Source: a virus. Taken from it: a stretch of DNA of 60,244 nt. Shown here piece by piece: positions 40,485 through 50,006 of this stretch. Below the pieces are notes generated by a model, which was not told where the DNA came from, searched no databases, and was given only the letters and a program-made list of their open reading frames with translations. Positions within the stretch are counted from its first letter, which is position 1; each line of letters starts with the position of its first letter. A program made the translations under genes and the position numbers. Location of the stretch: positions 1 to 60,244 of the IMG/VR virus record IMGVR_UViG_3300013103_000002; one strand, given 5' to 3'.

Positions 40485-40657
40485 TGTTATTTTTGGGCAA
40501 GATTATATTTGGTGGAGAAGTTTTTTATACAGGAAATTACACATTGCCTTTGCAATTGAAAGTGAAGAAAAGCGAATTTAAGTTAGTTGTTAGGAAGAAA
40601 GGGATAGTTGTGAAGTTGACTATTCCCAATTATAATATTTTGATAGACAAAAAGTGA
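40484..40657 (+). CDS. Small hypothetical protein
   Basis: The 57-aa protein starts at MLFLGKIIFGGEVFYTG by an ATGA overlap with the fibre gene, so translation is coupled. It is strand-rich and basic. Its TGA stop (40655-40657) is the start of an operator palindrome. No family was recognised. Confidence 0.65.
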   Translation: MLFLGKIIFGGEVFYTGNYTLPLQLKVKKSEFKLVVRKKGIVVKLTIPNYNILIDKK

Positions 40658-40668
40658 AAACGTTTTCA
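40655..40668. promoter_or_regulatory. Operator palindrome overlapping a stop codon
   Basis: Exact 14-mer with flanks G and A, directly before the SD GGAGGGAG of the next gene. Confidence 0.85.
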
Positions 40669-40685
40669 ATTTTTTGGAGGGAGAT

Positions 40686-41033
40686 ATGGCTGGCATTCCT
40701 GATTTTTACAGGGGGGACACGCAGATATATGAGCTTACCATTACTGATGAGAATGGTAATCCTGTGGACATAACTGGTGCTACTGTTTGGTTTACTTTAA
40801 AGACGGATAAGAGTTTGCCTGATAATGAAGCAGTGATTCAGAAGGTAGTAACCGACCATGTTGACCCTGCGAATGGGAAGACGAAGGTAGTTTTGACTGC
40901 TGATGAGACAGCGAATTTAGTTCCCAATACTTATTATTTTTATGATTTTCAGATTAAGTTTCAGAATGGGGATGTATTTACGCTTATTGCGGACAAGGTA
41001 AAGATTTTAGAAGATGTAACCAAGTCATCGTAG
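40686..41033 (+). CDS. Ig-like/BppU N-terminal-like fibre protein
   Basis: The protein of 115 aa starts after GGAGGGAGAT. YRGDTQIYELTITDENGNPV and DITGATVWFTLKTDKS match the N-terminal domain of baseplate-upper or fibre-anchor proteins. It is a single beta-sandwich likely fixing the fibre to the virion. It lies between two fibre genes. Confidence 0.75.
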   Translation: MAGIPDFYRGDTQIYELTITDENGNPVDITGATVWFTLKTDKSLPDNEAVIQKVVTDHVDPANGKTKVVLTADETANLVPNTYYFYDFQIKFQNGDVFTLIADKVKILEDVTKSS

Positions 41034-41042
41034 GGCAGGGCG

Positions 41043-42521
41043 ATGGCGATAATCAAGTTAAATGTCTCTATAAAGAAGCCAGTAATAAATTGTTCTATTC
41101 AGAAGAAGGAAATTAAGTGCACTTTTAGGGAAGTGCTTTTTACTTATAATGAGGATTATGAAGTTGATTTTTTAGCGAATCATTTAGAAGGTGCGGGCAA
41201 CATAAAGATAACCGAAGATGAGCAGAATAAGAAAGTTATTATAGATGATACACATGATCATGATTCGCAGTATTTAAAGAAGGATGAGAAGGCTGTGGAT
41301 TCGTTCAAGCTGGACGGCAAGGATTCTTCCTATTACACTACTGCCCAGAATATAACTTATGATAATTCCACATCGGGGCTTTCTTCTACAAATGTCCAAG
41401 ATGCAATAGATGAATTAGATGATGCGTTGGACAATTTATCTACTGATGCAAAGGATATAAATTATGATAATTCTACATCAGGCTTATCTGCTACCAATGT
41501 TCAGGATGCTTTAGATGAGATAGACAATAATGTAGATTCGTTAGAGAGTGATGTAAGCAATTTGAATAATGAAGTGAGTGGTTTAAATAATGATGTAGGT
41601 AATTTAAGTAATGAAGTTAGCAATTTAAGCGATGAGTTTGATGCACATAAGGCAGATACCAATAATCCGCACAATGTAGTAGCGTCGCAGGTTTCCTACG
41701 ACAATACCACTTCAGGTTTAAGTGCGGGCAATGTTCAATCTGCTATTGATGAAGTAGTTTCGGATTTAATTTCTCATATAAATGATCAGAATAATCCGCA
41801 TAATGTAACAGCGTCCCAGATAGGGGGGCAGAATATTTTAAATGAGCTTTTGAATGTAGATGGTAGCGGGTCGGGTTTAGATGCTGACCTATTAGACGGT
41901 TTTCATGCGGATACCAATCCTGCTCCAAATACTATTATTCCTTTGAATAATGTAGGTATTTTGGATTTATCGGAGACTTCAGCTAAGATAAATGCTTATA
42001 CTATCAGAAGGGTGGATTTGACTGATGCAGAAGAAGATTATTTTCTGGAGGTTGGGGAGGAAGCATATATAGAATTTACAAACACAACAGAAGTTCCTTT
42101 GCATATAGCTACAAGTAGTGGTTCTTATTATGAGCTTGATTTACTTCCCACTAATGAAGGTAGTCAAAGTGGGGGAGGAGTAGCTCCTATTTTTCTCAAA
42201 CCTAACAACACAACCTATTCAAATGCTTTTAAGTTTGCTCAAATGTTCAGGAATAGAGATACACACAGTTCTTCTTATGAAACTTTTTCGGCTTTTAGAA
42301 TTGGTTTTAATTGGGCACATATAAGATGTTATATATGGAACACGACGCAATATAAATCTATAATTAGTTTAAATAATCTGTATGGAGGTGATCCTGATTA
42401 CCCTGGTTTAGTAATTGCAAGCACTAATTGGCGGAATACAACTACTCCCTGGACTTCTCTTGGGACAATAACTTTTCCACAACTATCGTCAGGAAAAATT
42501 CTTATAAGGAGAATTTTATAA
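41043..42521 (+). CDS. Tail fibre protein with repeated segments
   Basis: The 492-aa protein has three copies of YDNSTSGLSxxNVQ-DAIDE (aa ~105, 140, 220), a heptad-like stretch (VSNLNNEVSGLNNDVGNL) and SGLDADLLDGFHAD, all common in trimeric phage fibres. The C-terminal ~190 residues are probably the receptor-binding head. The repeats would let fibre length change by recombination. Confidence 0.85.
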   Translation: MAIIKLNVSIKKPVINCSIQKKEIKCTFREVLFTYNEDYEVDFLANHLEGAGNIKITEDEQNKKVIIDDTHDHDSQYLKKDEKAVDSFKLDGKDSSYYTTAQNITYDNSTSGLSSTNVQDAIDELDDALDNLSTDAKDINYDNSTSGLSATNVQDALDEIDNNVDSLESDVSNLNNEVSGLNNDVGNLSNEVSNLSDEFDAHKADTNNPHNVVASQVSYDNTTSGLSAGNVQSAIDEVVSDLISHINDQNNPHNVTASQIGGQNILNELLNVDGSGSGLDADLLDGFHADTNPAPNTIIPLNNVGILDLSETSAKINAYTIRRVDLTDAEEDYFLEVGEEAYIEFTNTTEVPLHIATSSGSYYELDLLPTNEGSQSGGGVAPIFLKPNNTTYSNAFKFAQMFRNRDTHSSSYETFSAFRIGFNWAHIRCYIWNTTQYKSIISLNNLYGGDPDYPGLVIASTNWRNTTTPWTSLGTITFPQLSSGKILIRRIL

Positions 42522-42592
42522 GGTTGGTATTTGTAGCTTTACTTGACACATATAAAAAGTTTCGTTAATAAATAAAATAAAGGAGGTCAGAT

Positions 42593-43426
42593 ATGCCTGA
42601 AAATGCAGTAAGGAAGGATGAAGATCAGTTTACACAACAGCAAGATGCTCAACAGCAGGATAGTCAGCAGGATATTCCTGATGAAGGGATGCAGGGAGAA
42701 CCGCAAGCTCCTGCTGTTGATTGGGAACATAAGTATAAAACCCTTCAAGGGAAGTATAATGCGGAGATAGGCAGGCTTCAGACTTCTCTGCGGGATCTTC
42801 AAGCGGAGAATGAAGCGTTGAAGACGGAGTTAAAGACTTTGAAAGAGATGATTGAAAAGAGGAATACGACTGAAGCGAATGAAGAAATGTTGCAGAATTT
42901 GAAGGAGACTTTTCCTGAAATATATGATGTTTTGAAGCAAATGAGTTCTAGGTTTGTAACCAGAGATGAGTTAGAGAGGATCAAGCAGGAAGTTGCTCAA
43001 GAGATTCAGCCTGTTATGAAGACCACATTTGAAGCTCAATTGACAGCTCTTGTTCCTGATTGGCAGGAGTTAAATTATGATCCAGATTTTATTAATTGGT
43101 TACAGCAGAAAGCTCCTTTTTCAACCAAGACTTTACATGAGTTGATGTTAGATGCTTATAATGCGGGCGACGCACAAGCGGTTGCCCAATTTTTTATAGA
43201 GTATAAGAATCAGAAGAAGCAGAAGTCCACTTTGCCCCCACAAAGCAATGTAAGTCCTGTGGGGAGACAAGTGGCGAGGACGACTACATCTCCCAGACTG
43301 ATAAAGCGGGAGGAGATTGTGAAGTTTTATAGGGATTGTGCGTTAGGTAGATATACTCCTGAAGAAAAGGCAAAGAAGGAGGAGGAGATCAGGAAGGCTA
43401 TTGAGGAGGGAAGGGTGATAGACTAA
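42593..43426 (+). CDS. Scaffolding protein
   Basis: The 277-aa protein has a Gln/Asp-rich start, a central coiled coil (KYKTLQGKYNAEIGRLQTSL) and a basic, charged C-terminus (AKKEEEIRKAIEEG). It lies directly before the coat gene. This is the usual shape and place of a head scaffold. A promoter-like TTGACA at 42544 with an A/T-rich -10 lies upstream. SD AAAGGAGG. Confidence 0.82.
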   Translation: MPENAVRKDEDQFTQQQDAQQQDSQQDIPDEGMQGEPQAPAVDWEHKYKTLQGKYNAEIGRLQTSLRDLQAENEALKTELKTLKEMIEKRNTTEANEEMLQNLKETFPEIYDVLKQMSSRFVTRDELERIKQEVAQEIQPVMKTTFEAQLTALVPDWQELNYDPDFINWLQQKAPFSTKTLHELMLDAYNAGDAQAVAQFFIEYKNQKKQKSTLPPQSNVSPVGRQVARTTTSPRLIKREEIVKFYRDCALGRYTPEEKAKKEEEIRKAIEEGRVID

Positions 43427-43447
43427 CTCTAACAGGGAGGTGTGGTC

Positions 43448-44371
43448 ATGCCAATACCAAGACTTCCGAATTATCCTGATTATAATGCAACCAAGAATAT
43501 TCCTGTAATATTTGCGGGGAAAACTCTTGAGAAATTTTATGCTGCTTCTACTGTGGCTAATATAGCCACAACTGATTATGTGGGGGAGATTAAGAATCAA
43601 GGAGACACTGTTTGGATCAGGACTGTTCCATCTATTACTATCAAGCCATATAAGAAAGGGCAGAGGTTAGAGCTGGAATATCCAGAATCTACATATGTAG
43701 AGTTTACTGTTAATCGTGCTAAATATTACAATTTTGCTCTTGATGATATTGATATTAAGCAGTTTGATTTGAATATGATGGATAAATATGCTCAAGATGC
43801 CAGTCAGCAGTTAAAGATTGTGTATGATAGGGAAGTATTTGGGACTATTTATGTGGATGTAGATGAGAATAATCGTGGTCCTAATGCAGGAAAGCAGACT
43901 CATGCGTTTAATTTAGGAGAGACTGGTTCTCCGCTTGAAGTAACGAAAAATAATATAATTGATCTTATAGTAGATATGGGAACTGTTCTTGATGAGCAGG
44001 ATAGGCCAAGAACTGATAGGTATATTGTTCTTCCTCCGAAGATTGCTGGTCTTATCAAGAAATCTGAATTGAAAGATGCATCTCTTACTGGAGATAGGCA
44101 GTCAGTATTGAGAAGTGGTCTTATAGGCAGGATAGATGATTTTGATATTTATATTTCTAATTTACTTCCTATTGTAGAAGATGGTGGGAGCAAGTGCACT
44201 TACATTTACTTTGGGCATAAATCTGCGTTAGTATTTGTAATGCAGTTAGTAAAGGAAGAAACCTATCGTCCACCTGATACTTTTGCGGAGGCAATGAAGG
44301 GGTTAGTTGTTTATGATTTTAAGGTATTACAGCCTGCAAGTTTAGGTGTTGCTTATGTTAAATTAGTATAA
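43448..44371 (+). CDS. Major capsid protein
   Basis: The protein of 307 aa starts at MPIPRLPNYPDYN after GGGAGG. The pattern KNIPVIFAGKTLEKFYAAST, GDTVWIRTVPSITI and, later, RYIVLPPKIAGLIKKS matches HK97-fold coats of the P22/short-tailed type. It should be the most abundant virion protein. It follows the scaffold gene and precedes a decoration-like gene. Confidence 0.88.
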   Translation: MPIPRLPNYPDYNATKNIPVIFAGKTLEKFYAASTVANIATTDYVGEIKNQGDTVWIRTVPSITIKPYKKGQRLELEYPESTYVEFTVNRAKYYNFALDDIDIKQFDLNMMDKYAQDASQQLKIVYDREVFGTIYVDVDENNRGPNAGKQTHAFNLGETGSPLEVTKNNIIDLIVDMGTVLDEQDRPRTDRYIVLPPKIAGLIKKSELKDASLTGDRQSVLRSGLIGRIDDFDIYISNLLPIVEDGGSKCTYIYFGHKSALVFVMQLVKEETYRPPDTFAEAMKGLVVYDFKVLQPASLGVAYVKLV

Positions 44372-44383
44372 GGAGGTAAACAA

Positions 44384-44818
44384 ATGGCAGTAATAGATGC
44401 ATTAAACGGATATGAAGCAGGAGTCCCATTCAGGACTTCTGGGGCATTATTTGTATTAGAGAACACTATTGATTTTGATGCTTTAAATGTAGCCAGTGGA
44501 GATGTTATTCAAGCTCTTCCTGTTGGTGCGGGCATGAGAGTTTTATTAGTAGAGACTGAGATAGTAACTCCTTCTGATGCTGGCACTTCTGCTACTGCTA
44601 CAATAGGAGATGGAGATGACGATGATGGTTTTGATGCTGATGTGGATTTAAAAGCGACAGCGGGCACAATTGTTTCTACTGGTTCTGGTGATGCTTATGC
44701 TGTATCTGGAAAGAGATATACTGAAGATGATACTATAGATATTATTCCTACTTGGAGTGGAGATGTTTCTGTAAAAGGTAAGGTGAAAATCAGGGCACTT
44801 GTTGCCAAGATGGGATAA
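44384..44818 (+). CDS. Head decoration-like protein
   Basis: The 144-aa protein is strand-rich with an acidic loop (GDGDDDDGFDADVDL). Together with the strong SD AAGGAGG just after the coat gene, this fits a capsid decoration or head-fibre protein. A terminator follows, so coat and this protein may be the most abundant transcripts. Confidence 0.65.
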   Translation: MAVIDALNGYEAGVPFRTSGALFVLENTIDFDALNVASGDVIQALPVGAGMRVLLVETEIVTPSDAGTSATATIGDGDDDDGFDADVDLKATAGTIVSTGSGDAYAVSGKRYTEDDTIDIIPTWSGDVSVKGKVKIRALVAKMG

Positions 44819-44825
44819 TCAAGAA

Positions 44826-44847
44826 GGGGGCGGTTGCCCCCTTTTTT
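44826..44847 (+). terminator. Rho-independent terminator after the coat module
   Basis: GGGGGC, loop GGTT, GCCCCC and then six T. An operator palindrome follows within 4 bp. Confidence 0.9.
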
Positions 44848-44850
44848 AAT

Positions 44851-44864
44851 TGAAAACGTTTTCA
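44851..44864. promoter_or_regulatory. Operator palindrome after the coat terminator
   Basis: Exact 14-mer with flanks T and C, between the terminator and the SD AAAGGAGG of the next gene. Confidence 0.85.
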
Positions 44865-44880
44865 CTAAAAGGAGGCAATG

Positions 44881-45066
44881 ATGGCAAAGAAGAAAGATAT
44901 AATAGAATTAGTAGATCAGAAGGCAGAGAAGGAAGAAGTGAAGGTAAAGAAGGAAGAACCTGAACATCCTCCTTATCTTAAGCATGTTCCTACTGGAAGG
45001 ATTTATCCTTATCATCCGATTACAGCCCAGCGGGGGGATATGATTCCTTATTATAAGAAGGAGTAG
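44881..45066 (+). CDS. Small lysine-rich protein
   Basis: The protein of 61 aa starts with the second of two ATGs, 5 nt from GGAGG. The N-terminus is charged (KKDIIELVDQKAEKEEVKVK), followed by a Pro/Tyr-rich tail (TGRIYPYHPITAQRGDM). This type is common in head-completion regions; the function is unknown. Confidence 0.7.
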   Translation: MAKKKDIIELVDQKAEKEEVKVKKEEPEHPPYLKHVPTGRIYPYHPITAQRGDMIPYYKKE

Positions 45067-45069
45067 TGA

Positions 45070-45687
45070 ATGACCCGACTTGAAGTATTGGATCAGGTGC
45101 GGAAGTTTTTATCAGATGAGAAAGCTCCTTATTTATGGAGTGATGATGAATTAAATTTTTATTATGATTTAGCTGTAAAGGAGTTTTGTAAGCATACAAG
45201 GATTTTTCTGAAGACGGTAGAGTATAGCACGGAGGCTGGGAAGTTTCTCTATGATTTTCCTTCATCTTTAATTGATATTGATTTTGTTTCTGTGGAAGGT
45301 AGGGATTTAGACAAGATTCCTTATGAGTTTATTTCTTCTCATAAAGGGATTTTAGGAGAGGTTAGATGGTTTTGTTTGGATTATCGTCCTGATAAAGTTT
45401 TATTGCATTATGCTCCAGAGTCGGATGGGATGAAGGTAGAGATAACAGGACCAGCAATTCCTGAAGGTGCGGAGATTGATTCTGCTGTTCCTGTGAAGTA
45501 TTCTCATTATTTAGTTGATGGAGTGATAGCCACTGCTTTTACGAAGACTGATACGGAGACGATTTCTCCGTTAGCTGAAAAGTATTTAGCGTTATGGATG
45601 GCTGATATTGAGAAGGTAAAGAGAGATTTAGAAAGGCAGTATCAGCATTATATTAACAGGACTATAATACCGAAAGGTTTGTTATAA
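45070..45687 (+). CDS. Head-tail adaptor (neck) protein
   Basis: The 205-aa protein starts by coupling (TAGTGAATG). The N-terminal helices EVLDQVRKFLSDE and WSDDELNFYYDLAVKEFC match the adaptor fold of phage connectors (DUF6682-like). The middle is strand-rich, and the C-terminus is helical. It should bind the portal ring. Confidence 0.7.
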   Translation: MTRLEVLDQVRKFLSDEKAPYLWSDDELNFYYDLAVKEFCKHTRIFLKTVEYSTEAGKFLYDFPSSLIDIDFVSVEGRDLDKIPYEFISSHKGILGEVRWFCLDYRPDKVLLHYAPESDGMKVEITGPAIPEGAEIDSAVPVKYSHYLVDGVIATAFTKTDTETISPLAEKYLALWMADIEKVKRDLERQYQHYINRTIIPKGLL

Positions 45688-46409
45688 TGGCAAAGGCAGG
45701 AGCGGATTATAGAAGGGATTTATTAAAGGCTTTTGGTTTCAGGGGGGAAGCCAAACTTCCTCCCTATCATGTTTTTAATCAGCAAGAGCCTTATGTTCCT
45801 TCTCTTATAAATGGATTTATTACAGATGATTTTACCATAAAGAATCAGCCGATTTCTGGGCTTATTTTTGTAGGGGAAGCGAAAGTTCCTCCATTACATT
45901 TTACTTTCAGGGCATTAGCTCGTGAGTGGGAAGTGAGAGATAATGTTCTTATTTATTCCAAGCCTTTTGGGAAGTTAATTAAAGGAGATTTACATTTTCA
46001 GGATGAGAGTTTGAAGCCGATTATTTTTGATTCACTTATTAATGCTGTGAGTATTTCTCCCAGTGGAGAGACTCCACGCTGGGGTCTTTATATTTCTACT
46101 CATCAAGGAGTTTATGAATTAAAGTTTTCTGAAAGCAAACCTGTTGTATCAAGGGTTATAGATGCTCCTGCGTGTGGGAGTATTGGAGTATTTACTTTAG
46201 AGAAAAGCACTGAAGATTTAGTTGCGGGGACGCAGGTTTGTGTTATTCCGACCAAAGTTGGGATTTATCTTGCCACTTCTTCTGGGATTAAGATTTTGAC
46301 TCCGCAGGAATCTGATGTTTTGAAAGATATTGATTATGTGCATATTGCTTTAAAGAATGATGATTATGGGCAGTATCTTTTGTTTTTAGTTGCTCCATAT
46401 AAGCAATAA
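45687..46409 (+). CDS. Hypothetical neck/tail structural protein
   Basis: The 240-aa, strand-rich protein overlaps the adaptor gene by one base. The repeat of LPPYHVFNQQEPYVPS and GEAKVPPLHFTF suggests two similar beta modules. The position fits a tail-nozzle or connector component; no family was recognised. Confidence 0.65.
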   Translation: MAKAGADYRRDLLKAFGFRGEAKLPPYHVFNQQEPYVPSLINGFITDDFTIKNQPISGLIFVGEAKVPPLHFTFRALAREWEVRDNVLIYSKPFGKLIKGDLHFQDESLKPIIFDSLINAVSISPSGETPRWGLYISTHQGVYELKFSESKPVVSRVIDAPACGSIGVFTLEKSTEDLVAGTQVCVIPTKVGIYLATSSGIKILTPQESDVLKDIDYVHIALKNDDYGQYLLFLVAPYKQ

Positions 46410-46411
46410 AT

Positions 46412-46425
46412 TGAAAACGTTTTCA
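46412..46425. promoter_or_regulatory. Operator palindrome in the tail gene cluster
   Basis: Exact 14-mer with flanks T and A, between the TAA stop and the SD GGGAGG. Confidence 0.85.
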
Positions 46426-46442
46426 ATTTTAGGGAGGTAGGT

Positions 46443-47243
46443 ATGGGAAATATAATGATTTCAACAGGGTTAGCTGGTGCTTTAGCAACAAAAGGTTCTC
46501 TAAAAGAGCTTTTAACTGATTTTGTGTTAGAGATATTTAGTGGTGCGATTCCTGCTTCTGCTGATGATGCAGAGAGCGGGACTAGGTTAGTAACCATTAC
46601 TACTGATGGGGAGGATTGGAGTCCTTCTAAAAAGCAGGTAGTTTCTTTTGATGTAACCAATGAAGGGGCTGAAGGGGATTCTGTTACTATAACCATAACT
46701 CCTGTTGTTCCATCTGGGAGCAATGAGGTTATTCAGTATAACAGGACTGCTGATGATGATACTACTTTAAAGGTTGCGTTAGGTATTGCAGAAGCGATAA
46801 ATGCGAATTCTAATTTAGTGGAAGCGGTAGCTTGTGGTTCGGGCACGGTAGTTGTATCCAGCAAGTATAAAGGAGATGGGTTTTCTTTGAATGTAGTGGC
46901 AAGTGGTTCTCTTGCTGTTTCTGATGTGCAGGAGGTTGTAGCGAATGTAAGGGGCAAGGGATTACATTTTGAGAGTCCGCAGACTGTTACTGCTGGGGTG
47001 TTAGAGAAAGCCAATGATGATGTATGGAAAGGGACTGTGGTAGCGACTGGGACAGCTTCTTATTTTCGTATAAAGGCTCATGATGATAATGGTGGTGCGG
47101 ATTCAAGCAAGTTAAGGATACAGGGCACTGTAGGCACTCTTTCAGATTCTCCATTGCAGATTTCAGGTTCTTCTACTTTAACTGCTGGCACTAGTGTAAC
47201 GATTGGGACTTTTTCAATAAGAATTCCGTTAAACAATGGTTAA
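46443..47243 (+). CDS. Strand-rich tail/virion protein, shorter paralog
   Basis: The 266-aa protein starts ISTGLAGALATKGSLKELL, with FSGAIPASADDAESGTRLVTI in its first third and a C-terminal FRIKAHDDNGGADSSKLRI. The gene at 49155 shares both parts. The central region (VSFDVTNEGAEGDSVTITI) is a beta domain of its own. It is probably a surface or fibre-base protein. Confidence 0.65.
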   Translation: MGNIMISTGLAGALATKGSLKELLTDFVLEIFSGAIPASADDAESGTRLVTITTDGEDWSPSKKQVVSFDVTNEGAEGDSVTITITPVVPSGSNEVIQYNRTADDDTTLKVALGIAEAINANSNLVEAVACGSGTVVVSSKYKGDGFSLNVVASGSLAVSDVQEVVANVRGKGLHFESPQTVTAGVLEKANDDVWKGTVVATGTASYFRIKAHDDNGGADSSKLRIQGTVGTLSDSPLQISGSSTLTAGTSVTIGTFSIRIPLNNG

Positions 47244-49143
47244 GAAGATATTACAGGGGGATGTGTGGCACAAGTATGTTGGTCTTGCCCAGCATTTATT
47301 TAACAAGTTACCTGCTGGGCAGAAGAAGGTTTATCGTGTTGGTGATGCGGTAATAGAAGTATGCAAGAAGAATCCTAGTGATTATATTCGGATAAGGGTT
47401 TCGGAAGAACGGGGGAAGGATGTTGCTATTTTCGCTACTTTTCAATGGGATTTTGCTGGGGATGAAGACCATTTTAAGTTAGATTTAGCTTTTTGGAAGA
47501 TAGATAGTGCAGGGAATATTGACACGATTTGGGCTGACCAGTTTGACTGGTATAATGGATATATCAATGAGCCTTTATGTGGTCGCTTCGGAGTAATCAA
47601 TCCTTTATCCTTCTATTTATATTTTTATGACAATCTTTCTCATACAACCACTGATAAGGAGAATGTTAGGGTTTGTTATGATAGGTGGGGTAATGAGAAG
47701 CGTGTTTTTTGTGATAGAGAACATTCTTCTTATACCAGAGCGTATGTTTACAGGTTTGATTTAGATTATAAGAAGCTCTCCTTTTCGGCTAAAAAGATAA
47801 AGACTTATACGGATAGTAGTTATTATGAGTGGCAATGGATGCATCCTTATTGTGAGCAATATGATCCCAATGATTGGCATTGGGATGATTGGTTGAATGC
47901 GTGGTCTTATGCCAAGTTAGGGAATCGCATATTTGAGAAGAAGTGGAAGTCTGTTTTAGATATTTATCCTTTAGGAGATGATATAAAAGAGCTTTATCTG
48001 GAGCATCATTCAAAGGTTCAGTATTTTGATATTAATGATGTTCCTTATAATCCTGAAGGGCAGGCTAGTGAATATTGTCCTGCCAGTCGTTATACTCATT
48101 ATCCTAGATATACGCAACTTGAAGAAGCGTATAAGCGTGATCCCAGAGCCAGAGCGAGTGTGCATAATTCCCTAAAGTATAATGGTCATAGTATTACTTT
48201 AGAGAATACGAAAGTTCATTGTTGTATGCGTTTTTATTATACGGGGTTGTATTATGAAAGAGATATTCCCTGTTTTGGTGGGAGAGATGTTTCAAAGAAT
48301 CCCATAAATGCTTTTATTGTTAACGAATCGGATTTTGTGTGGTGTTATTATGAGAAAAGGGATATGAATCATTTTTATGTGGATTGTATTCGTAAGTCTT
48401 TGGGTTCTTATGATATTCCGCAGGAGTTATATGGTCCTTATACTTATGTTTCCTGTTATGATCCTTATCAGCCTGATGGGTTTTTGGGTGCGGGAGTTCC
48501 CTATTGTCATGTAGCCCAGCATCATGGGTATGTGAAAAGAGTAACTTTTCCTGCTTTATCTTTATTGACCAGAAACAGGATGGTTTTTACTGCGAATTTA
48601 AGGATAATCAGGGAGTTTTCTTATGCGGATAATGTATTTGATGTAGTTCCGCTGGACGAGATTTCTTTTTTTACAGACAAGCATGGGAATGATGCGTTAA
48701 TTTTTGATAGAATGGTTTTAATGTATCCTGATCCTGCTTTTGAGAAATCTGATCAGGAGCGGTATAAAGGTTTCCTAATAGTTGATGATGCGGATTATAG
48801 TTATTGTGGATTGGGTTTTTCTAATCCTATTTTTTTCAAAGGTCCTTATTTTCTTCCTTTTGTTCAGTTTAAGATAGAGGATGATACTATTTTTTATAAG
48901 CCAAAGAAGAAGGAACATTTTGGGCAGAGTTTATTGAATCCCACATATTGGGATTGTATAATTTTTCCTAGAATTCCAGATGCAGGGTTTTTTATAGGGA
49001 AGCAGGGTGCTCCTCCAGGGTTAAAGAGTGTTTTGTTGGGGGAGAGAGTTTTATTAGATGTTCAATACTTGCAAAAGTATAAAGACAAGTGGTATAAGAA
49101 TGGTGATGAATTAGAAGATTTTAATGAAAAACTTTTAGGATAA
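47236..49143 (+). CDS. Large Tyr-rich virion protein, function unknown
   Basis: The 635-aa protein overlaps the previous gene by 8 bp. It is rich in Tyr, Phe, Trp, Asp and Cys and reads like a long beta structure (DYIRIRVSEERGKDVAIFAT). No enzyme motif was seen. The place between two paralogous strand-rich proteins suggests a tail spike or nozzle. Confidence 0.65.
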   Translation: MVKKILQGDVWHKYVGLAQHLFNKLPAGQKKVYRVGDAVIEVCKKNPSDYIRIRVSEERGKDVAIFATFQWDFAGDEDHFKLDLAFWKIDSAGNIDTIWADQFDWYNGYINEPLCGRFGVINPLSFYLYFYDNLSHTTTDKENVRVCYDRWGNEKRVFCDREHSSYTRAYVYRFDLDYKKLSFSAKKIKTYTDSSYYEWQWMHPYCEQYDPNDWHWDDWLNAWSYAKLGNRIFEKKWKSVLDIYPLGDDIKELYLEHHSKVQYFDINDVPYNPEGQASEYCPASRYTHYPRYTQLEEAYKRDPRARASVHNSLKYNGHSITLENTKVHCCMRFYYTGLYYERDIPCFGGRDVSKNPINAFIVNESDFVWCYYEKRDMNHFYVDCIRKSLGSYDIPQELYGPYTYVSCYDPYQPDGFLGAGVPYCHVAQHHGYVKRVTFPALSLLTRNRMVFTANLRIIREFSYADNVFDVVPLDEISFFTDKHGNDALIFDRMVLMYPDPAFEKSDQERYKGFLIVDDADYSYCGLGFSNPIFFKGPYFLPFVQFKIEDDTIFYKPKKKEHFGQSLLNPTYWDCIIFPRIPDAGFFIGKQGAPPGLKSVLLGERVLLDVQYLQKYKDKWYKNGDELEDFNEKLLG

Positions 49144-49154
49144 GGAGGTTTGTT

Positions 49155-50006
49155 ATGGCTTTCAGGTTTTCAACAGGGTTAAAGAACAAACTTTTAGGCA
49201 AGACTGTTGATATAATTGAGAATGGGTCTTTTAGTTCAGATGCATCTGGCTGGTCTGCTATTGATGCCACACTTCAGGCTGTTGAAGGTGGATATGAAGG
49301 TAAATGTTTACAGATTACTAACACGACTACTGCGAAAGGGTATGCATATCAAGGTAAGCCTGTAAAGATGGGGCATCGGTATATGCTGGAGTTATATCAT
49401 AAGAATGGGACTGCGAAGGGTAGGGTGAAGGTAGGACCAGACATAAATGATGGTTCTTATGTAGATCAGCAGTTAGATGATTCGGAGTGGACTCGTCATC
49501 TTTTTCTGATAGAAGTTCCTGATGATGTGAATACTATTTATATAACTCTTGTTGTGGATTCTGAAACTGCGAATGATACGACACTTTTTGATGAGATTAA
49601 GTGCACTTGGGAGGCTTCTTCTATTAAGGAGATTTTTAAGAATTCCAAGCTCATAATTTATTCAGGCACTCAACCTGATAGTCCTGATGAAGCTCCAGTA
49701 GGGACGAAGTTAGTGGAGATTACGAAGAATGCGAGTGGTAATTTTGATTTAGAGTTTGCGGAAGCGGAAGATGGTTCTATTGACAAAGTTCCAGTAGATA
49801 ACTGGTCTGGGTATGCTACTGCTGATGGAGATGCGGGCTGGTTTAGACTTATAACCAATGGAGATTCGGGGGTATATTCTGAAACAGATTGTCGTATAGA
49901 TGGGTCAGTGGGAACTGCGGATGCAGAGTTAATTATGGCGGATACACATATAACCAATGGGTCTATTCAGACGATTTCAGTGTTTAGGATAAGTATCAGT
50001 ATTTAG
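49155..50006 (+). CDS. Paralogous virion protein with an inserted CBM-like module
   Basis: The 283-aa protein begins FSTGLKNKLLGK and resumes with SIKEIFKNSKLIIYSGTQPD, matching the paralog at 46443. Between them (aa 18-155) is a module with IIENGSFSSDASGWSAID and YMLELYHKNGTAKGRV, the pattern of CBM4_9-type carbohydrate-binding domains. The C-terminus GDAGWFRLITNGDSGVY also matches the paralog. It likely adds sugar binding to the tail. SD AAGGAGG. Confidence 0.75.
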   Translation: MAFRFSTGLKNKLLGKTVDIIENGSFSSDASGWSAIDATLQAVEGGYEGKCLQITNTTTAKGYAYQGKPVKMGHRYMLELYHKNGTAKGRVKVGPDINDGSYVDQQLDDSEWTRHLFLIEVPDDVNTIYITLVVDSETANDTTLFDEIKCTWEASSIKEIFKNSKLIIYSGTQPDSPDEAPVGTKLVEITKNASGNFDLEFAEAEDGSIDKVPVDNWSGYATADGDAGWFRLITNGDSGVYSETDCRIDGSVGTADAELIMADTHITNGSIQTISVFRISISI

